A stretch of 52,863 bases of DNA from Klebsiella pneumoniae (GCA_945876945.1 CAMCQE010000012.1:1-52863); one strand, 5' to 3'. Counted from the first letter of the stretch, positions 21,060 to 30,774 are shown. Numbers and translations: made by a program. Notes: generated by a model not told the origin, from the sequence alone.

Positions 21060-21156
21060 GCCAATTCGGCCTGGTTTGGCCGCCCCCGCCGACCACCACT
21101 AGCGCTCATCACCGCGAATTTTTGCTAAGGCCCTGATCCGTCAAGCCTTCGTTAAC

Positions 21157-21182
21157 TTATCCCCAGTTTTTACCCAGTTTTT
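21157..21182 (+). promoter_or_regulatory. DnaA-box-like site and 11-bp-phased direct repeat upstream of nrdA
   Basis: TTATCCCCA at 21157-21165 differs from the DnaA box TTATCCACA at one base. It runs into two copies of CCCAGTTTTT (21162-21171 and 21173-21182) spaced 11 bases apart, one helical turn. DnaA is known to control nrdAB in E. coli. The region lies about 180-200 bases before the nrdA start. Presence of the motifs is seen; regulation is inferred. Confidence 0.45.
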
Positions 21183-21205
21183 GCCCGCCAGATTCGCAGG
21201 CTGAT

Positions 21206-21253
21206 GCACAGCATATAGTGGTTCCGTGCTTGCGCGACCACATTGGCTTGTGG
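21206..21253 (+). promoter_or_regulatory. Pair of NrdR-box-like sites upstream of nrdA
   Basis: Box 1 GCACAGCATATAGTGG (21206-21221) and box 2 CCACATTGGCTTGTGG (21238-21253) each resemble the NrdR palindrome acaCwAtATaTwGtgt, about 12 and 10 of 16 positions. Their starts are 32 bases apart, three helical turns, which is the spacing seen at known NrdR-controlled promoters. Box 1 overlaps a possible -10 (TATAGT, 21214-21219). NrdR represses ribonucleotide reductase genes according to dATP/ATP. The rest of the 300-base gap (21060-21359) shows no gene. Confidence 0.65.
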
Positions 21254-21359
21254 TGTCATAGCCCCTCACGAGCATTTACCACAGGCCATTTGCGCCGAGG
21301 ACCTCGAGCCTTACCCACAAAACCCGGAAGCACCGGGACTGCGCGTCGGAGAACACGCC

Positions 21360-24254
21360 ATGGACCTAGAAAATTCGACCCTTTCACGTCGCGACGTCCC
21401 AAACCAATGGGCGGCGGACGACAACATTGCGTCGGCCGCCGAACTGGCAGCCACGGCCCCCGGAGAGTTCAAGGTCATTCGTCGAAACGGCAAAGTCACC
21501 GTGTTCGATGGGGACAAGATCAAAATTGCGATTACCAAGGCCTTTCTGGCCGTGGAAGGCGGCAATGCCGCCGCCTCTTCCCGCATTCATGAGACTGTTG
21601 ATGCCCTCACGCACGACGTGGTGCGGGCGATTACTCGCCGCATGCCCGCCAGTGGGGCCGTTCACATCGAAGATATTCAGGACCAGGTCGAACTGGCACT
21701 GATGCGCGGCGGTGAGCACAAAGTGGCACGCGCCTACGTGCTGTATCGGGAGGAGCGCGCCCGCGAGCGTTCGCGCAAAACCGAGCAACAGGTCGCAGAA
21801 GCTCGCCGTCCCAGCCTGATGGTGACCCGCCGCGACGGCAGCAAGATTCCGCTGGATGAAAATCGGCTGGAACAAATTGTGGTCGAAGCCTGTCAGGACA
21901 TCGCCAACGCCAATCCGGCCACCATCCTCGACGAAACCATGCGCTCGCTGTTTGACGGCGTGGCAGAAGACGATGTGGCCAAAGCACTGGTGATGGGCGC
22001 CCGCGTTTACATCGAGCGCGAACCTAATTACAGCTTCGTGGCCGCCCGCCTGCTGATGGATGCCTTCCGCAACGAGGCCCTGTCTTTCATCAGCAATCAG
22101 GCCGACAACGCGACCCAGAACGAAATGACGGAGCGCTATCCGTTCTACTTCGAAAGCTACATCAAGCGCGCCATTGACCTCGAACTGATGGACCCGCGTC
22201 TGGGTAATTTCGATCTGAAGCGCCTGGGGCAGGCCATCAACGCCGGACGCGATTTCCAGTTCAACTACCTCGGCCTGCAAACGCTCTACGACCGCTACTT
22301 CCTGCAAAGCGATGGCACGCGCTTCGAATTGCCGCAGGCGTTTTTCATGCGGGTCGCCATGGGGTTGGCGATCAATGAAATTGAGCCGGAAACCTGGGCG
22401 ATCCAGTTCTACAACCTGTTGTCGACCTTCGATTTCATGAGCAGCACGCCCACGCTGTTCAACTCCGGCACGCTGCGCCCGCAGCTGTCCTCCTGCTACC
22501 TCACCACCGTGCCAGACGATCTGGATGGCATCTTCGGTGCGGTGAAGGACAACGCGCTGCTGTCCAAATTTGCCGGCGGTCTGGGCAACGACTGGACCGC
22601 GGTCCGCGGCATGGGCGCGCACATCAAAGGCACCAACGGTAAATCGCAGGGCGTCGTGCCCTTTCTCAAGGTCGCCAACGATACGGCGGTGGCCGTGAAC
22701 CAGGGCGGCAAGCGCAAGGGCGCGGTGTGTGCCTATCTCGAAACCTGGCATATGGACATCGAAGAGTTCGTCGAGCTGCGCAAAAACACCGGCGATGACC
22801 GTCGCCGTACGCACGACATGAACACCGCCAACTGGGTGCCGGATCTCTTCATGAAGCGCGTGGTGGAAGACGGCGAATGGACCTTGTTCTCGCCCGACGA
22901 CGTGCCGGATCTGCATGACGCCTTCGGGGCCGATTTTGCGCGCCGTTATGCCGTGCACGAAGACCGCGTCCAACGCGGTGAGATTCGCAACTACCGCAAA
23001 CTTCGCGCGCAGGATCTCTGGCGCAAGATGCTCGGCATGCTCTATGAAACCGGCCATCCGTGGGTCACGTTCAAGGATCCCTGCAACGTGCGCTCCCCGC
23101 AGCAGCACGTCGGCGTGGTGCACAGTTCCAATCTCTGCACGGAAATTACGCTGAACACCTCCGCCGGTCAGGAAATCGCCGTGTGTAATCTGGGCTCGGT
23201 GAATATGGCCCAGCACATGACGGCCACCGGACTCGACAAGGTCAAACTCGAACACACCATCAGCATCGCCATGCGCATGCTGGATAACGTTATCGACTAC
23301 AACTTCTACAGCGTGCCGACCGCCCGCGCGTCGAACCTGCGGCATCGGCCGGTGGGGCTCGGCATCATGGGCTTCAACGATTGTCTGTATCAGCTGCGCC
23401 TGCCTTACAGCTCGATGGAAGCGGTGGAATTTGCCGACTCCTCGATGGAACTGGTGAGCTACTACGCCATCAAGGCCTCCACTGATTTGGCGGCCGAGCG
23501 CGGCGCTTACCCCACGTTCAAGGGTTCGCTGTGGAGTCGCGGCATTCTGCCTATCGATTCGCTGGATCTCCTGGCCGAGAGCCGCGGTGGATACTTCGAC
23601 GTTGATCGCAGCATGCGCCTCGATTGGGAAGCGCTGCGCGACCGCGTGCGAACCGTCGGTATGCGCAACTCCAACTGCATGGCCATAGCGCCCACCGCCA
23701 CCATTTCCAATATCTGCGGTGTCAGCCAATCGATCGAGCCGACCTACCAGAACCTCTACGTGAAATCGAACCTCTCGGGCGAATTCACCGTGGTCAACAT
23801 GTATCTGGTCGAGGACCTCAAATCCCGCGGCATGTGGGATGAAGTGATGGTCAACGATCTGAAGTACTACGACGGGAGCGTCGCCCAAATCGACCGCGTG
23901 CCGCGCGATCTTCAGGCGCTGTATGCCACGTCCTTCGAAGTCGATCCGAGGTGGTTGGTCGAAGCCGGATCGCGACGCCAGAAGTGGCTTGATCAGGCGC
24001 AGTCACTGAACCTTTATATGTCCGAGCCGAGTGGCGCGAAGCTCGACAACCTCTACAAGCTGGCGTGGGTTAAAGGGCTTAAAACCACTTACTACCTGCG
24101 CACCATGGGGGCCACCCATGTCGAGAAGAGCACCTTGAAAGACGGCAAGTTGAACGCTGTCCAGCAGGGGGCAACGTCCGCGGTATCGCTCGCCGCAGAA
24201 CAGGCGCCCAAAGTCTGTCTGCTGACCGATCCCGATTGCGAAGCCTGTCAGTAA
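21360..24254 (+). CDS. nrdA: Ribonucleoside-diphosphate reductase, alpha subunit (class Ia)
   Basis: A 964-residue large subunit that reduces NDPs to dNDPs. Two ATP-cone domains stand at the N terminus (about residues 38-125, from FKVIRRNGKVTVFDGDKIK, and 155-245, from SLMVTRRDGSKIPLDENRL), giving the ~960-residue form known from Pseudomonas rather than the ~760-residue E. coli form. Catalytic segments SSCYLTTVPDD and NLCTEITLNT (N, C, E of the active site) are present, and the C-terminal tail ends CLLTDPDCEACQ, the redox-active cysteines. The ATG at 21360 is preferred to upstream in-frame codons because those overlap the NrdR-box region. Confidence 0.96.
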   Translation: MDLENSTLSRRDVPNQWAADDNIASAAELAATAPGEFKVIRRNGKVTVFDGDKIKIAITKAFLAVEGGNAAASSRIHETVDALTHDVVRAITRRMPASGAVHIEDIQDQVELALMRGGEHKVARAYVLYREERARERSRKTEQQVAEARRPSLMVTRRDGSKIPLDENRLEQIVVEACQDIANANPATILDETMRSLFDGVAEDDVAKALVMGARVYIEREPNYSFVAARLLMDAFRNEALSFISNQADNATQNEMTERYPFYFESYIKRAIDLELMDPRLGNFDLKRLGQAINAGRDFQFNYLGLQTLYDRYFLQSDGTRFELPQAFFMRVAMGLAINEIEPETWAIQFYNLLSTFDFMSSTPTLFNSGTLRPQLSSCYLTTVPDDLDGIFGAVKDNALLSKFAGGLGNDWTAVRGMGAHIKGTNGKSQGVVPFLKVANDTAVAVNQGGKRKGAVCAYLETWHMDIEEFVELRKNTGDDRRRTHDMNTANWVPDLFMKRVVEDGEWTLFSPDDVPDLHDAFGADFARRYAVHEDRVQRGEIRNYRKLRAQDLWRKMLGMLYETGHPWVTFKDPCNVRSPQQHVGVVHSSNLCTEITLNTSAGQEIAVCNLGSVNMAQHMTATGLDKVKLEHTISIAMRMLDNVIDYNFYSVPTARASNLRHRPVGLGIMGFNDCLYQLRLPYSSMEAVEFADSSMELVSYYAIKASTDLAAERGAYPTFKGSLWSRGILPIDSLDLLAESRGGYFDVDRSMRLDWEALRDRVRTVGMRNSNCMAIAPTATISNICGVSQSIEPTYQNLYVKSNLSGEFTVVNMYLVEDLKSRGMWDEVMVNDLKYYDGSVAQIDRVPRDLQALYATSFEVDPRWLVEAGSRRQKWLDQAQSLNLYMSEPSGAKLDNLYKLAWVKGLKTTYYLRTMGATHVEKSTLKDGKLNAVQQGATSAVSLAAEQAPKVCLLTDPDCEACQ

Positions 24255-24290
24255 ATCCAGCGTTCACGCCGTAAAGCGGAAGGAATATTT

Positions 24291-25532
24291 ATGTTGTTAT
24301 GGGATGACCCGATCGGCCAGCTGAAACCTCGCGAACCGAAGAACTACACGCAGGCCCTGCCGGTAAACGAACTCCTGCAGAAAGTGGAACAGGCAGAAAA
24401 CATCGCGCCGACGCTCATCGGGAATGAAGCCTCGACCCCCGTGATCGTCGAGCTCAAGGAGCCTGCTGTCGCTGGGGCGCATGCCTCGGGCCTCGAGCAG
24501 CTTGAATTCGGTGCCCGCCGGCTGGCGGTCGACGACAAGAAGATGATCAACTGCCGCGCTGACCTCAATCAGCTGGTGCCATTCAAGTATAAATGGGCCT
24601 GGCAGAAATATCTGAACGCCTGCGCCAATCACTGGATGCCGCAAGAAATCAACATGAACGCGGACGTCTCGCTGTGGAAAAGCCGCGATGGCCTGACCGA
24701 AGACGAGCGCCTCATCATCAAGCGCAATCTGGGTTTCTTCTCCACCGCCGATTCGCTGGTGGCGAACAATCTGGTGCTGGCGGTCTATCGCCACATCACC
24801 AATCCCGAATGCCGGCAGTACCTGTTGCGCCAGGCGTTTGAAGAGGCCCTGCACACCCACGCCTACCAGTACTGCATTGAAAGTCTGGGGCTGGACGAAG
24901 CGGAAATCTTCAACATGTACCGCGAAATCCCGGCGGTACACGACAAGGCCTCCTGGGCGTTGCGCTTCACCGAAAGTCTGGGCGACCCCACCTTCAGCAC
25001 CGGCACGACGGCCGCGGATCAGCGCTTGCTACGCGATCTGATCGCTTTCTACGTGGTGTTTGAAGGCATCTTCTTCTACGTCGGTTTCGTGCAGGTACTC
25101 TCCATGGGTCGCCGCAACAAGATGACCGGCGTGGCCGAACAGTTTCAGTACATCCTGCGCGATGAGTCCATGCACATGAACTTTGGCATCGACGTCATCA
25201 ACCAGATCAAAGTGGAAAACCCACAGCTGTGGACCGAGCAATTCCAGCGGGAAATCGCCGAATTGCTCGACGACGCCATCAAGCTTGAGCTGCGCTACGC
25301 GCAGGACACCATGCCGCGCGGTGTGCTGGGCCTGAACGTGAATATGTTCGAAGAGTATCTGCACTACATCGCGAACCGGCGCTGCGCCCAGATTGGTCTG
25401 GCCGAGCAGTATCCGGGCGCAAACAATCCCTTCCCGTGGATGAGTGAGCTCATCGACCTCAAGAAAGAGAAAAACTTCTTTGAGACCCGGGTAACGGAAT
25501 ATCAGACAGGCGGCGCACTTAGCTGGGACTAA
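24291..25532 (+). CDS. nrdB: Ribonucleoside-diphosphate reductase, beta subunit (class Ia)
   Basis: A 413-residue radical-generating subunit. Iron ligands are seen in [12 protein letters not shown] (E185 and H188) and [10 protein letters not shown], and the tyrosyl-radical residue of class Ia enzymes is kept as Y192, seven residues after E185 as in E. coli NrdB. It follows nrdA by 36 bases with a GGAAGGA ribosome-binding site 8 bases before the ATG. The strong terminator 50 bases after the stop ends the nrdAB unit. No nrdE/F-type ferredoxin or nrdR gene is nearby. Confidence 0.97.
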   Translation: MLLWDDPIGQLKPREPKNYTQALPVNELLQKVEQAENIAPTLIGNEASTPVIVELKEPAVAGAHASGLEQLEFGARRLAVDDKKMINCRADLNQLVPFKYKWAWQKYLNACANHWMPQEINMNADVSLWKSRDGLTEDERLIIKRNLGFFSTADSLVANNLVLAVYRHITNPECRQYLLRQAFEEALHTHAYQYCIESLGLDEAEIFNMYREIPAVHDKASWALRFTESLGDPTFSTGTTAADQRLLRDLIAFYVVFEGIFFYVGFVQVLSMGRRNKMTGVAEQFQYILRDESMHMNFGIDVINQIKVENPQLWTEQFQREIAELLDDAIKLELRYAQDTMPRGVLGLNVNMFEEYLHYIANRRCAQIGLAEQYPGANNPFPWMSELIDLKKEKNFFETRVTEYQTGGALSWD

Positions 25533-25581
25533 TTGGGCATTAGACCAGACCTCCACGCATGGAGCTAAGCTGCGTTGCATT

Positions 25582-25617
25582 GGTCGGCGGCCGGTAAAAC
25601 GGCCGCCGACCTTTCTT
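25582..25617 (+). terminator. Intrinsic terminator of nrdAB
   Basis: A perfect 12-bp stem, GGTCGGCGGCCG (25582-25593) with CGGCCGCCGACC (25600-25611), around a 6-base GTAAAA loop, is followed by TTTCTTATTC. The stability and T-rich tail fit rho-independent termination on the plus strand, 50 bases past the nrdB stop. Confidence 0.9.
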
Positions 25618-25627
25618 ATTCTTTACC

Positions 25628-25650
25628 GGCCCTCGTGCAACGCGAGGGCC
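25628..25650. other. Second hairpin between nrdB and the chemoreceptor gene
   Basis: An 8-bp perfect stem, GGCCCTCG (25628-25635) with CGAGGGCC (25643-25650), closes a 7-base loop 12 bases beyond the minus-strand chemoreceptor stop. No T-tract follows on either strand. It may mark the 3' end of the chemoreceptor transcript. Confidence 0.5.
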
Positions 25651-25661
25651 TCTGCCAGCGA

Positions 25662-26843
25662 CTAACTCAACCGAAACCTTCCCACGTGGCTCTGCTGCGA
25701 GGCCGCCAGTTGCGCCAGATTCTGGCTCGCTTGGGCGATATGCAAAGAGCCCTGCGTGGCCTCAGTGCCGATAATCCGGATGCTTTCGATGCTGGTGGCA
25801 ATGTGCTGGGCGTTCTGCCGCTGGTATTCAGCGGCCGAAGCAATTTGCGCATTCATCTCCCGGATGGTGTCGACCATCGAGGTGATTGAATCAATTGAAT
25901 GGCCCGCTTGCTGGGCTTGAGAGACGCTGTCCTGCGCCTTCTCCAAACCCGACTGCATGACTTCCACTGCCACATTCGCGCCGTTTTGCAGGCGCTCGAT
26001 CATGGTTTGGATTTCGCGGGTGGATTGCTGGGTCCGGCTGGCGAGGCTGCGCACCTCATCTGCCACCACCGCAAATCCGCGGCCTTGCTCGCCGGCTCGG
26101 GCCGCTTCAATCGCCGCATTCAGCGCCAATAGATTGGTTTGTTCGGCAATGCCACGAATCACGTCGAGCACCTGACCGATATTGAGGCTGTCAGCCTTGA
26201 GATTGCTCAGGGCTTCAGAGGTCTGCATCACCTCGCCGGCGAGTTCTTCGATCGCGCGGCCGGTGGAACGCACCACGCGAAAGCCCTGCTGAGCTTCCTT
26301 GTCAGCGTCGTTGGCCGCGTCGGCAGCGCGTTGGGCTTTCTGCGCTACCGTATCTACCGAATCGGTCATTTCCCGAATGGAATCGGCAACGCGTTCAGTC
26401 TCCGTGCTTTGGCGCGCCATGCCGCTCTTGCTGTGCGCGGTCACCGCCGAGAGTTCTTCCGCTGCCGAAGCAATCGTTGCGGAGCTGGCCACGATGGCAT
26501 CCACCACTTCGATCACGTGCTTGCGGGACTTGGCGAATTCCCAGGCAATCCAGGACATCTCATCGCGACCTTCGAGATGGCATTTGGGGGTGAGGTCACC
26601 TTCGGCCATTTTCTTCAGGGCATTGACGACTACCCGGGTGCGCTCGGCGGCGATACTGCCCAGCAACCAGGCGGCGGCCAAGGGCCCGACCACCGCGACG
26701 GCGCCCACGAGGTAGAGCAGCCCTTCCGCGCCTTTGGGGACGACGAACCCCAACAAGTGGAAAACAGCCTGACAAACCAGTCCAAAAATCACCAAGCCCA
26801 GCATTTGCTGTCGGGTGTTGAGGCGAGTCACCATATCGTTCAT
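25662..26843 (-). CDS. Methyl-accepting chemotaxis protein without periplasmic sensor domain
   Basis: A 393-residue chemoreceptor. Two adjacent transmembrane helices (about 14-32 and 43-62) are separated by only ~10 residues, so there is no periplasmic ligand-binding domain. A HAMP-like linker (to about 105) leads to the long coiled-coil signalling domain with the invariant tip sequence [19 protein letters not shown] followed by [21 protein letters not shown]. Signals must come from the membrane or cytoplasm. The ATG at 26843 has GGAGAG six bases upstream. It lies 71 bases downstream of the MfnE-like gene on the same strand, at the edge of the C1 island. Confidence 0.92.
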   Translation of the reverse strand: MNDMVTRLNTRQQMLGLVIFGLVCQAVFHLLGFVVPKGAEGLLYLVGAVAVVGPLAAAWLLGSIAAERTRVVVNALKKMAEGDLTPKCHLEGRDEMSWIAWEFAKSRKHVIEVVDAIVASSATIASAAEELSAVTAHSKSGMARQSTETERVADSIREMTDSVDTVAQKAQRAADAANDADKEAQQGFRVVRSTGRAIEELAGEVMQTSEALSNLKADSLNIGQVLDVIRGIAEQTNLLALNAAIEAARAGEQGRGFAVVADEVRSLASRTQQSTREIQTMIERLQNGANVAVEVMQSGLEKAQDSVSQAQQAGHSIDSITSMVDTIREMNAQIASAAEYQRQNAQHIATSIESIRIIGTEATQGSLHIAQASQNLAQLAASQQSHVGRFRLS

Positions 26844-26914
26844 CAAAATCTCTCCAAGCCGCTTACCTGATGCCGGGTCTATCGGCGCACTTGCGAGATG
26901 TCTTGAACGCGATG

Positions 26915-27526
26915 TCAGTCGGGCAAAACGCGCGCCCCGGCGCGCGCCGCATGTTCGCTGGACCAGCCGACGAGCTCGGGCCCCTGCGATGCGTCAACGC
27001 AGTAGACCGGCAGGCTCTGCACCCGCAGCAGTTGCGGGAACAAAGAATCAAGATAGGCGGCCAGCGCCAGACGCGTGGCAAACGCCGGCACCACTGGCGC
27101 GGGGGAGGACTTCAGCAACACGAGGCCCTCTGCGTTTAGCTTCTGCGCGAGACACAGCGCAATCGAATCCGAGGTAGTACCCCAGTTCTCGGGCAGTGCG
27201 TTGAGGAACGAACAGGCGCTAGCCTCAGGCTGCCAAATGGCGTGCCCCGTCCCAGCCGCAAAATCGAGCGGCGAGCCCAGCACGGGCAAAGCCGGCATCA
27301 GCGCGTGCAGTTGCAGCGCATAAAGCGCCATGGCCTGCAGCGCCATCTCATGAGCATCCCGGTCGTTAAAGTGCCAGCGGCGCTGCTGCTCACGCACCAC
27401 ATCGGCATAGGGCCCGCCACCCGGCACCAGCAACCAGCGCTGCCGTTCGTCGGCGGCGAGGCACGCGAGCCAGTCGCGCAGCGTCGCGCCGCCGGCGAGG
27501 CTACCGCCGACCTTGATGACCCACAT
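26915..27526 (-). CDS. Amino acid kinase family protein, MfnE-like (C1-cofactor biosynthesis)
   Basis: A 203-residue aspartokinase-fold kinase starting [20 protein letters not shown], with the nucleotide loop [15 protein letters not shown] and a later [13 protein letters not shown] segment. Homologues occur in methylotroph H4MPT gene clusters; the archaeal relative MfnE phosphorylates a furan precursor of methanofuran. Here it likely acts in methylofuran synthesis (inferred from family and from the MfnF-like neighbour). The ATG at 27526 overlaps the end of pabB by 26 bases and directly gives the K-V-G-G-S core; upstream codons in the same frame lie within pabB. Confidence 0.82.
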   Translation of the reverse strand: MWVIKVGGSLAGGATLRDWLACLAADERQRWLLVPGGGPYADVVREQQRRWHFNDRDAHEMALQAMALYALQLHALMPALPVLGSPLDFAAGTGHAIWQPEASACSFLNALPENWGTTSDSIALCLAQKLNAEGLVLLKSSPAPVVPAFATRLALAAYLDSLFPQLLRVQSLPVYCVDASQGPELVGWSSEHAARAGARVLPD

Positions 27527-28904
27527 GCGCCAGTTCCGCGCGGGCAAAGACCTCAAGCATGGCCGAGGCCTTGGCCAGCGATTCGGCATATTCGGCGTCC
27601 AGTTCCGAATCCATCACGATGCCGCCGCCGGCCCAGCAATACATGCGCCCGCCATGACACAGAAGTGTGCGAATCGCGATGTTGGTATCCATCTGTCCGT
27701 CCGCCGCGAGATAGCCGATGGCCCCGCAATAGACACTGCGGCGCTGTGGCTCGAGCTCTTCGATGACTTCCATGGCGCGCAACTTGGGTGCGCCGGTGAT
27801 CGAGCCGCCCGGAAAGCAGTCGCGCAACACCGTTAAGGGCGACACGCCAGCGGCGAGTTCGGCCCGCACGGTGCTCACCAGATGATGCACTTTGGCGAAA
27901 CTTTCCACGGCAAACAGCTGGGGCACTTGCACGCTGCCAATCACGCTGTGCTTGCCCAAATCGTTACGCAGGAGGTCAACAATCATCACGTTTTCCGCCC
28001 GGTCCTTGCTGCTCACGGCCAGCTCTGCGGCCAGCGCCCGGTCTTCCTCCGGCGTGCGGCCGCGCGGCCGCGTCCCTTTAATCGGTCGCGTTTCAACGCT
28101 GTTGGCCGCCACCCCGATGAAGCGCTCCGGCGACGAGCTCAGGATTTCGCCATCGGGCAAGGCGAGATAGGCGGAATACGGCGCCGGATTAATCGTGCGC
28201 AAGCGCAAATAGGCGTCCCAGGAATCGCCGCGCACGTTCGCAGAAAAGCGCTGCGTGAGATTGACCTGATACACATCGCCCTCGCGCAGGTAGCGCTTGA
28301 TGCGCTGCCAGGACTCGGCGTACTGCGCAAAACTGAGTTCAGGGCCCGCCTGGGACGTGACCTCAAAAGCACTGCCGAAGGCGGCCGGCGTGACGGGCGG
28401 TTGCGCCTCCCACGCCCGCCGCACCAGCGCCTCATCGCAGCTGGCTGCCGGATGAATCACCAGTTCTGCCAGCGCTAACTCGTGGTCCACCACGATGGCC
28501 CAGCCATAGAGTCCAATGGCCATCTCGGGCATGTCGAGATCGCGGATGGCGCGCGCCGGCAGTGGCTCGATGCGCCGCCCTAGGTCATACGCGAAATAGC
28601 CCAGCGCGCCACCGGTAAAAATGCCGTCCTCACCGGTCGGCGGTAACCGCCGCGCGAGCTCGGCTTGCAGGATTTCGAAGGGGTCGCCCTCGCTTGCGGC
28701 TTCACGCGCGCCCTGACTTGTGGTGGTGATCGCACCACGCGTCACCACGGTGGCCAGCGGGTCGCAGGCGATGAGGTCGTAGCGGCCGCCCGCGCAGCCG
28801 TCGCGGCAGCTGTCCAGATAAATGAACCACGGGCGGTCTTTCAGTCGCCCCAGTCGCGAGGCGACGTCCTTGCGGTAGGCAAGGGGAATGCGCTTCAGTC
28901 CCAT
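27501..28904 (-). CDS. pabB: Aminodeoxychorismate synthase component I
   Basis: A 467-residue chorismate-binding enzyme that makes 4-amino-4-deoxychorismate for p-aminobenzoate. Motifs include KGTRPRGRTPEEDRALAAEL (residues ~268-287), ENVMIVDLLRNDLG and PGGSITGAPKLRAMEVIEEL. pAB is the aryl moiety of both folate and H4MPT, and pabB is a known member of methylotroph H4MPT clusters, so the location is functional rather than accidental. The gene overlaps its neighbours on both sides (10 and 26 bases). Anthranilate synthase (TrpE) is less likely given the context and the PIKGTRPR motif. Confidence 0.92.
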   Translation of the reverse strand: MGLKRIPLAYRKDVASRLGRLKDRPWFIYLDSCRDGCAGGRYDLIACDPLATVVTRGAITTTSQGAREAASEGDPFEILQAELARRLPPTGEDGIFTGGALGYFAYDLGRRIEPLPARAIRDLDMPEMAIGLYGWAIVVDHELALAELVIHPAASCDEALVRRAWEAQPPVTPAAFGSAFEVTSQAGPELSFAQYAESWQRIKRYLREGDVYQVNLTQRFSANVRGDSWDAYLRLRTINPAPYSAYLALPDGEILSSSPERFIGVAANSVETRPIKGTRPRGRTPEEDRALAAELAVSSKDRAENVMIVDLLRNDLGKHSVIGSVQVPQLFAVESFAKVHHLVSTVRAELAAGVSPLTVLRDCFPGGSITGAPKLRAMEVIEELEPQRRSVYCGAIGYLAADGQMDTNIAIRTLLCHGGRMYCWAGGGIVMDSELDAEYAESLAKASAMLEVFARAELAHVGHQGRR

Positions 28905-29953
28905 GCGTGCTGATGTCCCGCCAAGGCCACCGCCACTGCCGGCGCGTGGTCACTCGCCACGCCTCGCAGGGCCTCGGGCAGACCGAGCGCGGCGGCGAAA
29001 TCGAGGTAGGGAAAGCCTTGCTCTGCCGCCATCTGACGGGTGAGAAAACGGCCGATGCCGGCGCCCACCACCACACTGCGCGTGCCTTGTCTCAATGCTT
29101 CCACTCGTTCAACTGACGCCATGAGATGACTACGCTGAAGCCCGGCCAGATGTTCAGCGAGCGCGATTAGGTCGGCATGATTCGAGGTAGTGGCATCATC
29201 GCCCACCATCCGCGCCAGCCGCGCGGCGGATTCAGCCCTCGATTTGCCGCGACCGTCGGCGCTGGGCTGCAGATCGACCTCATCGGGCAGCGTGCCGCAT
29301 AGCCGATGCACATCCGCCGTGGTCGCAAAATACTCTGCCGCCAGGCCTTGCCAGACGCCGGCATACGGTGCGCGCTGAGTCAGCGCCATCACCGGGGTTC
29401 TCACCACCCCCTGATACACCAGCTCATCGCTGGCCAGGCGGCTGCGGTCGTCGCGCCCCGCCATCACAATCTCCCCGGCCTGAAGGCGAATGAGATCGGT
29501 GGTCGTGCTGCCGACATCGATGAGTAGCGCATCCGGACACGCCCGCGCCACCGCGCTCGCCGTTGCGTGCCAGTTCATGGACGCCACCGCACGCGCGTCC
29601 ACCGCGTCGCAAGACAACAAGCCGGCATCGGCGGCGTAGACGCGCAGCGGGGCGCCGCCGAGGCGCCGCTGGAACCAATGCGTAATGCCGCTCACGCCCA
29701 CATCCCGAGTTGGGAAGAGGTCGCACATCTCGCCGGTCATGGTCAGCGCGTGGCAACACTGCGCCAACGCAAGCTCCGCCTCGATCTGGCTCACGGCGGA
29801 TTCCAGTTGATCGAGCCCCTGCCACAGCGGGCACGGAATCGACCATACCCGCAGCAATTCGCCCGTCGACGACACTGCCGCGGCTTTGAGATGCGCGCCG
29901 CCCACGTCCCACCCGATGAGCGCGGCCGACATCAAGACCGCACGCTGCGCCAT
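28895..29953 (-). CDS. Hydantoinase/oxoprolinase-like H4MPT-linked C1 pathway protein, MfnF-like
   Basis: A 352-residue ASKHA-type protein starting (from the second ATG) MSAALIGWDVGGAHLKAAAV, with DVGSTTTDLI near residue 145 and the C-terminal VVGAGIGRFLTRQMA. It matches the 'probable H4MPT-linked C1 transfer pathway protein' family related to archaeal MfnF, which couples the phosphorylated furan to tyramine in methanofuran synthesis. In methylotrophs the coupling partner would be tyrosine for methylofuran; this is inference. ATG 29953 and ATG 29932 are both possible starts. The start region is divergent from the HisA-related gene. Confidence 0.84.
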   Translation of the reverse strand: MAQRAVLMSAALIGWDVGGAHLKAAAVSSTGELLRVWSIPCPLWQGLDQLESAVSQIEAELALAQCCHALTMTGEMCDLFPTRDVGVSGITHWFQRRLGGAPLRVYAADAGLLSCDAVDARAVASMNWHATASAVARACPDALLIDVGSTTTDLIRLQAGEIVMAGRDDRSRLASDELVYQGVVRTPVMALTQRAPYAGVWQGLAAEYFATTADVHRLCGTLPDEVDLQPSADGRGKSRAESAARLARMVGDDATTSNHADLIALAEHLAGLQRSHLMASVERVEALRQGTRSVVVGAGIGRFLTRQMAAEQGFPYLDFAAALGLPEALRGVASDHAPAVAVALAGHQHAWD

Positions 29954-30009
29954 GACAGTCGCGCGGACGCCTTCCTACAATGGGCCGTTCGCTTTAACTG
30001 GAAAATTCG

Positions 30010-30711
30010 ATGCATTGCATCCCCGTACTCGATCTTCTGGCCGGCGTGGTGGTGCGCGCGGTGCGCGGCGACCGCGCCGCCTATCGCCCGCTGGTCTCAC
30101 CGTTAGTGGAGTCTAGCCTGCCGCTCGCGGTTGCGGCGGCGTTCTACACGCAATTCGGTAGCCGCAGGTTCTATATCGCAGATCTCGACGCCATTCAGAA
30201 CCAAGGCTCAAATGCGCCGATGGTGCACACACTGGCCGCCGCCTACCCGGACTGCGAGTGGTGGGTAGATGCGGGGATCACGAGCGTTGAGGCTTTTGCG
30301 CACTACGCATCGGCCCCGAATATTCGCTGGGTGCTGGGCAGCGAATCCCTCCCCTCTTTCGCGGCCTACGCGGACCTCGCCAGGTGCGAGCGACGATTTA
30401 TCCTCTCGCTGGACTCGCGCGCGGGGCAGCCACTTGGCCCCGCCGAACTCTGGACCGCGCCCACGCTGTGGCCCCCTGAGCTTATTGCCATGACGCTGTC
30501 CCGCGTCGGCGCCAACGAAGGCCCGGACTTCTCGCTGCTGGCGCAATTAAAACAGCGCTCGCCGCACACCGCGCTGGTGGCCGCCGGGGGCACGCGCCAT
30601 CTGGCCGATTTGCTGGCCTTGAAAAACCTGGGGGTGAATCACGTGCTGTTGGCGAGCGCCCTGCATGACGGCGGCATCACCGCGGAGGACCTGCGCGCCA
30701 TCGCGCCCTGA
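30010..30711 (+). CDS. HisA/HisF-related TIM-barrel protein of the H4MPT cluster
   Basis: A 233-residue (beta/alpha)8 protein beginning MHCIPVLDLLAGVVVRAVRG, resembling HisA at both phosphate-binding halves: FYIADLDAIQNQG early, and VAAGGTRHLADLLAL and VLLASALHDGGI late. The divergence from true HisA and the position beside MfnE- and MfnF-like genes identify it as the HisA/F-related family that accompanies H4MPT and methanofuran genes in archaea and methylotrophs. Its reaction is not established. It is the only plus-strand gene in this part of the island; a 56-base gap separates it from the MfnF-like start. Confidence 0.82.
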   Translation: MHCIPVLDLLAGVVVRAVRGDRAAYRPLVSPLVESSLPLAVAAAFYTQFGSRRFYIADLDAIQNQGSNAPMVHTLAAAYPDCEWWVDAGITSVEAFAHYASAPNIRWVLGSESLPSFAAYADLARCERRFILSLDSRAGQPLGPAELWTAPTLWPPELIAMTLSRVGANEGPDFSLLAQLKQRSPHTALVAAGGTRHLADLLALKNLGVNHVLLASALHDGGITAEDLRAIAP

Positions 30712-30774
30712 GCCGCAGCCTGGCGCCGGGGCGCGCGGGCTGCGGGCTTGCAAGGCGCAGGGCGCCGGCCAGTC

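Noticed and set aside
21384-23888. An 834-codon open frame on the minus strand, antisense to nrdA
   Set aside because: It lies wholly under nrdA, whose motifs are complete. The translation is rich in His, Val, Gly and Arg with no domain, a usual mirror frame in GC-rich genes.
30010-30711. Histidine biosynthesis gene hisA
   Set aside because: No other his genes are near, and the N terminus and context match the HisA/F-related family of C1 clusters.
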